NCBI RefSeq assembly: GCF_900112615.1
Contig: NZ_FOMK01000001.1
Coordinates: 806,001 to 870,000, forward strand
Length of the DNA stretch: 64,000 bases
Direction: 5' to 3'
DNA from: Chitinophaga sp. CF118
Lineage (GTDB): Bacteria > Bacteroidota > Bacteroidia > Chitinophagales > Chitinophagaceae
Shown here: positions 34,792 to 43,306 of the stretch, in pieces
Layout: each line of letters opens with the position of its first letter
How positions within the stretch are numbered: the first letter of the stretch is position 1
Position numbers and translations under genes: made by a program
Notes under the pieces: generated by a model
Database searches by the model: none
What the model was told of the DNA's origin: nothing
What the model saw: only the letters and a program-made list of their open reading frames with translations

Positions 34792-36774
34792 CTATTTCTT
34801 AAACGCTTCCAATCCACATTTCAGCCACGCTGCATATGCTTTCGCGTCAGGTGTGTAACCTACTGGTCTTGTCAGTAATTTCTCGTCCGGACTGATTAGC
34901 ACATAAAATGGCTGGGAGTTATTCACGAAGTTTTCTGTCTGCATAGTAGCATACTTATCTCCTATCGTTTTAATTTCCTTTTTATGGCCAGTGTTGGTTG
35001 TGAACAGGAATTGCTCATTTTCCGGAAGTAATTTACGGTCATCCACATAGAGAGATACAAGTATATATTCTTTTTCGATCAACACTTTTACTTCCTCTTT
35101 CGGCCATACGTTTTCTTCCATTTTACGGCAGTTAACACATGCCCAGCCGGTAAAGTCCAGTAATACAGGTTTGTTAAGTTTTTTTGCCAGTTTCAGCGCC
35201 TCATCATAATCGTTGACCACATTCGCTTCTACCCCTTTTCCTTTGGCTGCATCTTCACCATAAACGCTATAGCTGAGTGGTGGAGGAAAACCACTGATCA
35301 ATGCACGGTTAGCATATTTAGTGTTAGTAACGCCTGGGATCAGATAAAGAGTGAATGCAAGGAAAAGCAATGCCAGAATCAAACGTGGGCGACTCAGCTT
35401 TTTCAATGGAGCATCGTGTGGGAAACGGATCTTACCTAACAGATATAATACAATCAGGAAACCGATAATGATCCAGATACCGAAGAACACTTCTCTCTTT
35501 AAAATACCCCAATGTTTTACCAGGTCAGCATTAGACAGGAATTTGATAGCCATCGCTATTTCCAGGAAACCTAATACTACTTTTACTGACGTCAGCCAGC
35601 TACCGGATTTAGGTAATGAATTCAACCAACCCGGGAACATAGCAAATAACGCGAAAGGCAGTGCCAGTGCAAAACCAAAACCAGCCATACCCACTGTGAG
35701 CTGAATAGCACCACCATCTGTAGATAATGAGCCTGCAAGCAGAGAACCTAAGATAGGTCCTGTACAGGAAAATGATACCAGCGCTAATGTAAGCGCCATG
35801 AAAAAGATACCAATAGTACCTCCTACACTGGTTTTAGCATCTACTTTGCTGGCCAGACTGCTTGGCATTGTTATCTCAAAATAACCAAAGAAGGAAATTG
35901 CAAATACTATGAAAATAACAAAGAAGGCCAGATTCAACCAGATGTTTGTAGAAATATTATTCAGTATTTCCGGATTCAGTGAATCGAGAAAATGGAAAGG
36001 TAAACTCAGTAATACATAGATGAGAAAAATGAAGAAGCCATAGGTAGCAGCATGAATAACTCCCTTCTTCTTATCCTGGGATTTCTTGGTAAAGAAAGAT
36101 ACTGTTAAAGGGATCATTGGGAATACGCAGGGAGTAAGCAGGGCAATGAAACCACCCAGCATACCCAATACAAACAGACTCCACAATCCTTTTTTACCTT
36201 CTTCGTGCCCAACACCACCACAATCATTTATCGGATGTTCAAGATCGATAGTGGTACGTTTAAGTGTTTTTTCCGCATCAGCAGAAGCCTGCAAACCAGC
36301 AGCTACATTCACGAGATTGCCTGCTGCATCCACATTAAATTTAAACTTCACTTCTTCCGGACCAACTACTTCCTCTCCCTTCAACGCCATATAATTAATG
36401 GCACCTTCCAGCTTTTTTACCGGACCATTCAATTTGACAGTTACCAGTAATGATACTTTGTCTTCAAAGTATTTAATTTCCAGGTTATCAAATAAAGGCT
36501 CCTTTTGTTTTTTCAGACTACCTTCTTCTGTGATATTTGTAATAGTGACTGCGCTATCTACTACTACACGGGTATTGGGATCATCATCTTTCATAGTGGT
36601 GGAAAATAACTTCCAGCCCTTTTCCACTGTACCGTTCAAATGTAGCAGGTACTCATTCTCCCCTTTCTTCTCTGCTGTATATTCCCACTTAGCTACAACC
36701 GGAGAAGCTGTATCCTGTGCTTTTACTCCAAAAGTAGCGGCGATTAATATGATAAACGTTAGCAACTGCTTCAT
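34792..36774 (-). CDS. DsbD-type thiol:disulfide interchange protein
   Basis: DsbD passes electrons from cytoplasmic thioredoxin through the inner membrane to the periplasm. The 660-residue protein has a signal peptide (to about residue 19), an N-terminal alpha-like beta domain (to about 150), an eight-helix CcdA-like membrane domain at 200-485 with the redox cysteines C216 (LTPCVFP) and C337 (FSCTGP), and a C-terminal thioredoxin domain with C546-V-N-C549 (WACVNCRK). The alpha domain lacks the usual two cysteines: L131 and V136 stand at their places. A separate alpha-domain gene with both cysteines lies 93 bp upstream, and the pair may work together. Confidence 0.93.
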   Translation of the reverse strand: MKQLLTFIILIAATFGVKAQDTASPVVAKWEYTAEKKGENEYLLHLNGTVEKGWKLFSTTMKDDDPNTRVVVDSAVTITNITEEGSLKKQKEPLFDNLEIKYFEDKVSLLVTVKLNGPVKKLEGAINYMALKGEEVVGPEEVKFKFNVDAAGNLVNVAAGLQASADAEKTLKRTTIDLEHPINDCGGVGHEEGKKGLWSLFVLGMLGGFIALLTPCVFPMIPLTVSFFTKKSQDKKKGVIHAATYGFFIFLIYVLLSLPFHFLDSLNPEILNNISTNIWLNLAFFVIFIVFAISFFGYFEITMPSSLASKVDAKTSVGGTIGIFFMALTLALVSFSCTGPILGSLLAGSLSTDGGAIQLTVGMAGFGFALALPFALFAMFPGWLNSLPKSGSWLTSVKVVLGFLEIAMAIKFLSNADLVKHWGILKREVFFGIWIIIGFLIVLYLLGKIRFPHDAPLKKLSRPRLILALLFLAFTLYLIPGVTNTKYANRALISGFPPPLSYSVYGEDAAKGKGVEANVVNDYDEALKLAKKLNKPVLLDFTGWACVNCRKMEENVWPKEEVKVLIEKEYILVSLYVDDRKLLPENEQFLFTTNTGHKKEIKTIGDKYATMQTENFVNNSQPFYVLISPDEKLLTRPVGYTPDAKAYAAWLKCGLEAFKK

Positions 36775-36813
36775 ATAAATAATAGGCTTTAGAGACTTTG
36801 TATTCTTCTAAAT

Positions 36814-36845
36814 GATAAACGAGTTCCCTGGAGAACTCGTTTATC
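36814..36845 (-). terminator. Hairpin between the two DsbD-related genes
   Basis: GATAAACGAGTTC (36814-36826) pairs perfectly with GAACTCGTTTATC (36833-36845) around a 6-nt loop. On the minus strand it is followed by ATTTAGAAG, a weak T tract. It may end part of the transcripts from the upstream gene. Confidence 0.65.
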
Positions 36846-36867
36846 AGATTATTACTAAAAATGATGT

Positions 36868-37323
36868 TTATTTTCCGCCAACACTGATGGCAAATTCAAG
36901 TTCTTTAGGAGGCAGACATTGGTGGTCATCGCACACCATGAATTCTACAGTACCTTTTACTTTTGTAGCTGCTTTACCTTTTACAGTCACTTTCTGTACA
37001 AAGTCTACCTGGCTTTCGTAATATTTTAGTTCGGAATCAAAGTTCTTATCAAATGCCTTGTGCAGTTTACCCACTTCTTCAATTTTACCTGTAGGTACTA
37101 CCAAAGGATTTTTATTGAGTTTGAAAGAAGTTGGTACCGGGCCTTCGCCAGCAACCTGTGCATACAAATGCCAACCACCATCGATATTAGCTGTCATATG
37201 CAGTTCATATGTAGTTGCATTGATCTTTTTAGAAGTAAAGCTCCACTTAACCGGGTTCTCTATCTGCGCACTCGCCAATATTGGCAGAGCAAGCAATAAG
37301 AATGCTGTCATTACTTTTCTCAT
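36868..37323 (-). CDS. Stand-alone DsbD alpha-domain protein
   Basis: The 151-residue protein is a secreted single domain (signal peptide MRKVMTAFLLLALPILASA) that matches the N-terminal alpha domain of DsbD: NPVKWSFTSKKINATTYELHM, DGGWHLYAQ, GPVPTSF, VEFMVCDDHQCLPPKELEF. The cysteines C131 and C136 in the last segment correspond to the redox pair of nDsbD, which hands electrons to DsbC, DsbG or CcmG in Proteobacteria. It lies upstream of the full-length DsbD-type gene, whose own alpha domain has lost these cysteines. Confidence 0.88.
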   Translation of the reverse strand: MRKVMTAFLLLALPILASAQIENPVKWSFTSKKINATTYELHMTANIDGGWHLYAQVAGEGPVPTSFKLNKNPLVVPTGKIEEVGKLHKAFDKNFDSELKYYESQVDFVQKVTVKGKAATKVKGTVEFMVCDDHQCLPPKELEFAISVGGK

Positions 37324-37372
37324 AATCGTTTTTTAACTGGTTGGTTGGTTGATTATTGGTGTTTTGATCTTA

Positions 37373-38068
37373 TCAATTACTATTGTTGATGAGGCTCTGG
37401 AAGATCAGCTGACCGTCTGTATTACCTAACACAGATCTGGTAGCTCTTTCCGGATGTGGCATCATACCAAATACGTTACGCTGACTATTGCAGATACCTG
37501 CAATGTTGCGCATCGCACCATTTGGATTAGCTTCATCCACTACATTACCAAACTGATCGCAATAGCGGAATAATACCTGATTGTTGGCAAACAGTCCTTC
37601 CAAAGTAGCATCATCAGCATAATAACGGCCTTCACCATGTGCTACCGGAATCATCAAAGGACGACCAGTTACATCTTTGGTCATGGCAGCTACAGTATTC
37701 TCACTTTTCAGGAAGATATTCTTGCATACAAACTGCTGATTACCATTCTGTAACAGCGCTCCAGGCAGTAAACCTGCTTCACAAAGAATCTGGAAACCAT
37801 TACAGATACCGATTACACGACCACCTTTATTGGCAAACTCTATTATGCTCTGCATCATCGGACTGAAACGCGCAATAGCACCACAGCGCAGATAATCACC
37901 ATAAGAGAACCCACCTGGCAGAACAATGCAATCTTCTTTGCTGAACTTACTCAGGTCTTTGTCCTTATGCCATAACTCTATTACTTCCTGACCAAGGTCA
38001 TTACGCAATGAATCAATCATATCATGGTCACAGTTAGAGCCTGGGAAGGTGACAACGCCAAATTTCAT
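37373..38068 (-). CDS. purQ: Phosphoribosylformylglycinamidine synthase, glutaminase subunit
   Basis: PurQ supplies ammonia from glutamine to PurL in step four of purine synthesis. The 231-residue protein has FPGSNCDHDM at the N terminus, CIVLPGGFSYGDYLRCGAIA, the class I glutaminase nucleophile in VIGICNGFQILCEAGLLPG, and the catalytic His/Glu region in MMPHPERA. Its length matches the separate (small) PurQ type, so purL and purS-type partners are elsewhere. A promoter of Bacteroidota form lies about 100 bp upstream. The gene ends 49 bp before the stand-alone alpha-domain gene. Confidence 0.96.
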   Translation of the reverse strand: MKFGVVTFPGSNCDHDMIDSLRNDLGQEVIELWHKDKDLSKFSKEDCIVLPGGFSYGDYLRCGAIARFSPMMQSIIEFANKGGRVIGICNGFQILCEAGLLPGALLQNGNQQFVCKNIFLKSENTVAAMTKDVTGRPLMIPVAHGEGRYYADDATLEGLFANNQVLFRYCDQFGNVVDEANPNGAMRNIAGICNSQRNVFGMMPHPERATRSVLGNTDGQLIFQSLINNSN

Positions 38069-38166
38069 ATCTAATTAATTGAATTTTATGATCTAAAATA
38101 TTAATTCCTGCTTCTATCCGGCATTTTAACAGCTTAAATCATTCTACGAAATTACCGGAAAAGGTA

Positions 38167-38197
38167 CAAAATTACAGCGCCGTCTGCACATTTCAAT
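38167..38197 (-). promoter_or_regulatory. Promoter of purQ
   Basis: On the minus strand ATTG (38197-38194) is 19 bp from TAATTTTG (38174-38167), a match to TAnnTTTG with a near-consensus -33 element. The leader to the ATG at 38068 would be about 95 nt; no purine riboswitch was recognised in it. Confidence 0.6.
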
Positions 38198-38234
38198 GGC
38201 CGCTCATCCGGTTTTAACAAATACCTGCAGAAGA

Positions 38235-39215
38235 TTAATGACTGAAATACTGCATTACAATAACATATACTAATGTTATGATATGGATCAGGTTGGCCAC
38301 AGTGTTGTTCCTGATAGACCAATATACGTTGGCGACGAACATAGAAAGTGGCAATACTGCCAGTAACCAGTAAGAGGGAGAAAAATGTACATTAAAGAAA
38401 GGCACTACCATCGCGACAAACACATATACAATCAGCACACTCCATATTTTGCGGCCCTGGATCAACATCTTCTTAATAGTTCGTTGCAATAATAGCCAAC
38501 CCAAACTGAAAAAGAAGATACTGGCCACCACGGCTCCCCACACCTTATAATGTGCGATTACCGGAATATTGACGCCTATGCGTGGAATCCTTGCAAACAG
38601 GCTCCACTGGTCAGTAAGATAGAGATAAGTACCCAGCAGGTATAACGGGCATATCAGCCCCAATAAAGCAATAATCCACTCTGCCAGCCTGAAAGGCCGC
38701 ATAATAAGCAGACTAAGCAATAACAGCAGGCAGAAAACGACAGAGGGGAAATAAAACAGGCTACATACCCCCAGGGCAAACCCAATGTTAAACACTACAT
38801 CCCTGGCGGAAGTACGTGTATACAGAAGTGTGATGCTGGAAAATACCCATAACATGATCAGATTTACCAGCAAAGCAGGAGAAAACACATTCCATCCCTC
38901 CAGCAGAGAGGTAAAGAGCATGTAACTCATAGCCGGTAAATAAGTTGGCTTGGCAAATAGACGCTGGTGATTGATGATCTTGGTAATAAGCAATGCCTGT
39001 AGCAGCAATACCAGGATGGCAAGGCTGGTAAACAGGTAAGGACTTGTCCCTATCGCCCGCTGGATCCATTTTACGAACAGGTCATATAATAAGCCTTCTG
39101 AGCCGTCTGCCAGGAAGGTGGACGGGTGCAGCAGGTAATAGAACTTTACCAGTAACGTATATATTAACAACAGCAAAACCGTCAGCGGGTTGCCGGAGCG
39201 GAAAAATTTTACCAC
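38235..39215 (-). CDS. DUF6427-type multi-pass membrane protein
   Basis: The 326-residue protein starts MVKFFRSGNPLTVLLLLIYT and has about ten hydrophobic segments; LHPSTFLADGSEGLLYDL follows the first. This beginning and layout match a Bacteroidota-specific family (DUF6427) of unknown function. Basic residues flank the helices. No enzyme motif is seen. It lies next to purQ on the same strand, but with a 166-bp gap containing the purQ promoter, so it is probably transcribed separately. Confidence 0.82.
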   Translation of the reverse strand: MVKFFRSGNPLTVLLLLIYTLLVKFYYLLHPSTFLADGSEGLLYDLFVKWIQRAIGTSPYLFTSLAILVLLLQALLITKIINHQRLFAKPTYLPAMSYMLFTSLLEGWNVFSPALLVNLIMLWVFSSITLLYTRTSARDVVFNIGFALGVCSLFYFPSVVFCLLLLLSLLIMRPFRLAEWIIALLGLICPLYLLGTYLYLTDQWSLFARIPRIGVNIPVIAHYKVWGAVVASIFFFSLGWLLLQRTIKKMLIQGRKIWSVLIVYVFVAMVVPFFNVHFSPSYWLLAVLPLSMFVANVYWSIRNNTVANLIHIITLVYVIVMQYFSH

Positions 39216-39311
39216 AGTCTATTATCTCTTTTTCACTTTTGAAAGCGTTCCAAAGGTATTTTAAAGCAGGAGAAAATCAAAATATTATGAAAACCATGTA
39301 TAAATTGGTGA

Positions 39312-39902
39312 TTATCCCTTGCTAAGCATTCTTTTCCGGATACGGCTGAGGGATGGCCCCTGGATACCAAGATAAGAGGCTATATGATAAAGTGGTACTG
39401 TATTGAAGATATTGGGATGTAACTTCAGTAACTCCACATATCGCTGCTCGGGAGTTTTAAATAAGATGTCTTCCGTACGATTCATAATCAGGTTGAAACC
39501 CATTTCTACCACATACCTGCCAAAGCGTTCCCATTGATGCGACTGCTGATAAAGTTCCTGCAGATGATTAATATGGATGTATATAATAGTGGAATCAACC
39601 ATACACTCAGTATAATAGTTACAAGGTGTTTGATTGATGAAACTTTTATAGGCGGCAACAATCTGGTTATCAGTATAGAATAATATATTCTTCTCCTCCC
39701 CCGTTTCTTCATTCAAATAGTAAGTACGAAAAATACCATTGATGATAAAACCGAGATGCTTACAAACATTCTTGTATTCATTATAGTACTCTCCCTTTTT
39801 GTATTGCTTCACCTGCCAGAACGGAATCGATAAAGCAAATTCCTTTTCATCCATTCCGGTGAAAGAATGTAAGGCCTGTTCTAATAATTTAATCTCAGTC
39901 AT
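39312..39902 (-). CDS. Crp/Fnr-family transcriptional regulator
   Basis: The 196-residue protein has a cyclic-nucleotide-binding-like N-terminal fold (WQVKQYKKGEYYNEYKNVCKHLGFIINGIFRTYY, then EKNILFYTDNQIVAAYKSF) and a short C-terminal helix-turn-helix (PLYHIASYLGIQGPSLSRIRKRM). This is the typical compact Bacteroidota form. There is no obvious ligand-binding RxR or cysteine cluster for cAMP or Fe-S, so the signal is unknown. It lies 43 bp after the small membrane-anchored protein gene. Confidence 0.9.
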   Translation of the reverse strand: MTEIKLLEQALHSFTGMDEKEFALSIPFWQVKQYKKGEYYNEYKNVCKHLGFIINGIFRTYYLNEETGEEKNILFYTDNQIVAAYKSFINQTPCNYYTECMVDSTIIYIHINHLQELYQQSHQWERFGRYVVEMGFNLIMNRTEDILFKTPEQRYVELLKLHPNIFNTVPLYHIASYLGIQGPSLSRIRKRMLSKG

Positions 39903-39945
39903 TTTTATAAATAGAGTTCAAATTCATTTCCAAACAGGAAGTAAA

Positions 39946-40443
39946 TTAATTCCTTGAAGTAGCCTTGCCAGATGAATCTATATGAAAATCCCAGGCTTTC
40001 AGAATACTATCCACTTGCTCCCTGGTAATCACATTTGGTCTTTGATTCGTTAATGAACTACTGAAAGTATATGTCCATGAGGGAGTGGTATCATAACGAT
40101 AATTGAGAGCCAGTTCTTCTTTGTTGGGCAGTGGTTTCAGGATAAAGTCATTTTCATATTTTATCCGGTCATATGCCACTCCTACCACCTTCATTCCCCT
40201 GTGTATACTGTTGATATCGCTCTTCGGAGGGAACCAGACTTTAGTTTCCTTTTCATCATTCGCAGTAGTCCAGTTGCCTGGTAGTGGCAAAATGCCGCGG
40301 CGTATTCTTTCCTTATTGAATTTTACACCGTATTGATCGGCAGTGGGGAATAATTTATACCAAATTGTGTTTCCATATACATATCCGATAAGCACCAATA
40401 ATAGTACGCCCAGTTGAATGATATCCTTTTTATGCTTCTTCAT
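39946..40443 (-). CDS. Membrane-anchored protein of unknown function
   Basis: The 165-residue protein has one N-terminal membrane helix (IIQLGVLLLVLIGYVYGNTIWY) after a basic start, so it probably projects outside the cytoplasm. The outer part contains KERIRRGILPLPGNWT, KVVGVAYDRIKYEND and YRYDTTPSWTYTF. No family is recognised. It lies upstream of the Crp/Fnr-type gene with a 43-bp gap; the two may form one unit. Confidence 0.75.
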   Translation of the reverse strand: MKKHKKDIIQLGVLLLVLIGYVYGNTIWYKLFPTADQYGVKFNKERIRRGILPLPGNWTTANDEKETKVWFPPKSDINSIHRGMKVVGVAYDRIKYENDFILKPLPNKEELALNYRYDTTPSWTYTFSSSLTNQRPNVITREQVDSILKAWDFHIDSSGKATSRN

Positions 40444-40487
40444 AACTTTTCCTATCTAATGCAACTTACCACTTTCGTGCATTAAAT

Positions 40488-40535
40488 CAAACAGCCGTCA
40501 CATCTCTTTTAACGGAGCGTGACGGCTGTATTTTC
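40488..40535 (-). terminator. Terminator of the peptide-utilisation operon
   Basis: ACAGCCGTCAC (40491-40501) pairs perfectly with GTGACGGCTGT (40519-40529) around a 17-nt loop. On the minus strand it follows the M14 stop at 40557 by about 28 bp and is followed by TTTGATTT, a modest T tract. Confidence 0.8.
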
Positions 40536-40556
40536 ATTGAGGGAAGAGATTATTCG

Positions 40557-43298
40557 TTATTTAACAGTGTATAATCCATTAAACAGCAATTTAAATGTAC
40601 TATGTGATTGCCCGCGGAAAGTGATTTCAGGACCAAAAGCATAAAGTGTTCCTTTTCCTACTGGTGCAACAAATGCAGCTACTCCATCTTTCAGGTAAGC
40701 CTGTCCCCAGGCCCAGCCACTGCGTAAAGGCTTATCCGTTGTAAACCAGGCTATAGGCTTCACTCCCTTTTCTGCTGCTGTGGCATCCAGCTTAAACACC
40801 GGACTGTTATCGAAATTAATATCCCCCACAGAAGGCATTCCCCAACCAGCGGTTTGTGTACTGTCGAATGCTACCTGCAGAATGCTGCCGGGTACAAAAT
40901 ATTTCGTACCAGGTAAAGGCTTACCTGTTTTGTCGTCCACTAATGCATTATGGACAGGTAGCTCCATATGGTAAGCAAGATTAGTGCTGGTGCCAATGGT
41001 GATGATAGTACCTCCTGCTTCCAGGAATTCTTTCAGTTTAGGCACAGAAGTATCTTTCGAGATCTTGCCCATCATACGCCGGTACTTTTCAGGAATCTCT
41101 TCTTTTACCGGAGGCTTCTCTGCCCATCCATAACGGTTAGGCTCTACTCCTGATACAGGCGGAATAGCACGGGTTACAAAGATGATGGCATCATATTTTT
41201 TACGCAGATTGCCGGAATCAATATCCTGCGGATAGATCACCTCTACCGGAAAATGATATTGCTCCATAATCCAGCGGATCCAGCCGGAAGGTATAGAACC
41301 CCCGTAATTATCCCAAAGGGCAATACGCATAGCGGAAACAGGTTCCATTCCTTTGGGCTTTTTGCTAATGCCAACAGGCTGCACGGCAGATTGTTGCAAT
41401 ATCGCTTTACCCGCTGCAGGAATATAGAAGGTTCCGGCAGCATAATCAGCCGTTCCTTCTGTAAGGCGATATACTTTTACGCCCGCTTTCAGCAGGTCGT
41501 TGACTGCAATGAATGAGTTGTTAGCGTGGGGACTTAACAGGTAGCCCGAAGCTGTAGCAATAGTAGCTTTTGGCATTTGCTGTAATTCACCGTAAGGCAG
41601 ACGCTGAAAAGGTCCGTCAAAAGCATCCAGTAACCGATCGTACTGAACACCCATCTGGAAAGCGAGTGTCCATCCGGCTGCATCATACGGACGAATAGGA
41701 GGACCACCGGGATATTGGAAATCGTTAGGATGATCCTGTGGTTCAAACATATCCAGCACATGCGGACGAAATGCCTGCGCTGTTTTCACAATATAAGATC
41801 CGGCAGGATAATGTTTACCTGCTATAGTAAAAGAATCCGTTGCCTTGTGTACACTAATACCTGCTTTGATCAATGCATTGATGAACTTCACAGCTGTTGC
41901 AAAATCCGGCTGATCAGCAGAAATAACATACCCACGCGGATCTCTTTCCGCTGGATTTTTATACACTGCATCGTAGTAAGACATTGGAATGTTGTTGCCT
42001 CTCTTCATCCAACCATATGGGTCACTGCCATCATCCTTTGTCGTGTCTTTTTTATCTTTCTTATATGCTGCAGTAATAGCGTCGGCACGTTTGGGAGAAA
42101 GTGTCCAGGAATCTTTGTTTCCCCTGTCTATCGCATTCTTTCCCATCTTATAGATGTTGTACAATACTTCGTCGCGCTGGCGTGCTGCATAATCCAATAC
42201 AGAATAATTCAGGGATACGGAATAATCAATAGATCTTCTGAAATGCCAGTTATCCTGCGGCGTTACCGGGTTTGGCGTAGCTCCGTTTGGAATCAGGCGT
42301 TGGGGTACTACCGGGATCTTTTCAGGAGTAGGATTACCAATGATCTCTGTAAGCAGACCAATCATATTGTGGTACTGTGTAGTAGTGCGTAAACCGCCAT
42401 TGTACCAGGTAGAAAAGCTGGACCCGTTCAGGCGGGTGTAACCGGGTTTATCTTCCACATTGAGACGGTTATACATAGCGGCTCCCAAAGCATCAATACC
42501 AGTGATCATTAAAGGATCAAACACATAGTTGAAAGGATCGCGGTAGGGAGGTCCTGCCAGGACAGAACCTTCCGGTCCGCGTTGGTGATGATTGTACATG
42601 ATCTGCGGCATCCACTCCAGAAAAAGTTGTTTTCCCATGTTGCTGCTTTCTTTCATGTTCATGATATAGAAATCACGGTTGTTATCATGACCAATATATT
42701 TCTCATACAGCACCGGTAATTGTTCTGTAGATCTTTTCAATGTATCTGCATTACGCATGTACCAGTTGGTTACCAATTCCTGTCCGTCAGGATTAGCATG
42801 TGTCATCAGGATGATTACGTTATCCAGGATGCGCAGCGTTTCAGGATCTTTGCGACTTACCAGCTGCCAAGCTGTTTCTATCAGCTGATGTGTACCCACT
42901 ACTTCTGTAGCATGCAATCCACCGTCAATCCATACCACTGCCTTACCTTCTGTGGCAAGTGCGTGTGCCTGTTGTTCTGTGAGGTCTTCAGCCCTTGCCA
43001 ACTGCTGGGAGATCTGTTTATAACGCTCCAGGTGTTTAATGTTTTCAGGAGAAGAAACTACGAGCATATATTGGTGCCGTCCTTCTTCTGTTAAGCCAAT
43101 GTCTACCAGCTTTACCCTGTCTGACGTGGCCCCCAGCTTCTCAAAATAAGCAGCAGTCTGTGTATAAGTGGCCAACTGATAATCATCTCCGATATTAAAA
43201 CCGAAGTGCTGTTTGGGAGTAGGAATTGTTTGTGCAACAGATACATCAGCACATAACAATGCCGTTACTATCCATAAGACGGAAAGTTTACTTTTCAT
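40557..43298 (-). CDS. M14-family zinc carboxypeptidase (copy 1)
   Basis: The 913-residue protein has a signal peptide (cut after VSVAQ), and then an M14 catalytic domain with zinc ligands H129 and E132 (GLHATE) and a likely third His at 237 or 238 (YNHHQRGP). THANPDGQELV is also typical. The long C-terminal part contains a domain recalling class I glutamine amidotransferases, ending with FGPEITFRGQSHSTFKLLFNGLY. Known M14 members remove C-terminal residues from peptides. It is the last gene of the operon and is closely similar in layout to the copy at 44777. Confidence 0.92.
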   Translation of the reverse strand: MKSKLSVLWIVTALLCADVSVAQTIPTPKQHFGFNIGDDYQLATYTQTAAYFEKLGATSDRVKLVDIGLTEEGRHQYMLVVSSPENIKHLERYKQISQQLARAEDLTEQQAHALATEGKAVVWIDGGLHATEVVGTHQLIETAWQLVSRKDPETLRILDNVIILMTHANPDGQELVTNWYMRNADTLKRSTEQLPVLYEKYIGHDNNRDFYIMNMKESSNMGKQLFLEWMPQIMYNHHQRGPEGSVLAGPPYRDPFNYVFDPLMITGIDALGAAMYNRLNVEDKPGYTRLNGSSFSTWYNGGLRTTTQYHNMIGLLTEIIGNPTPEKIPVVPQRLIPNGATPNPVTPQDNWHFRRSIDYSVSLNYSVLDYAARQRDEVLYNIYKMGKNAIDRGNKDSWTLSPKRADAITAAYKKDKKDTTKDDGSDPYGWMKRGNNIPMSYYDAVYKNPAERDPRGYVISADQPDFATAVKFINALIKAGISVHKATDSFTIAGKHYPAGSYIVKTAQAFRPHVLDMFEPQDHPNDFQYPGGPPIRPYDAAGWTLAFQMGVQYDRLLDAFDGPFQRLPYGELQQMPKATIATASGYLLSPHANNSFIAVNDLLKAGVKVYRLTEGTADYAAGTFYIPAAGKAILQQSAVQPVGISKKPKGMEPVSAMRIALWDNYGGSIPSGWIRWIMEQYHFPVEVIYPQDIDSGNLRKKYDAIIFVTRAIPPVSGVEPNRYGWAEKPPVKEEIPEKYRRMMGKISKDTSVPKLKEFLEAGGTIITIGTSTNLAYHMELPVHNALVDDKTGKPLPGTKYFVPGSILQVAFDSTQTAGWGMPSVGDINFDNSPVFKLDATAAEKGVKPIAWFTTDKPLRSGWAWGQAYLKDGVAAFVAPVGKGTLYAFGPEITFRGQSHSTFKLLFNGLYTVK

Positions 43299-43306
43299 AA
43301 AGCGGG

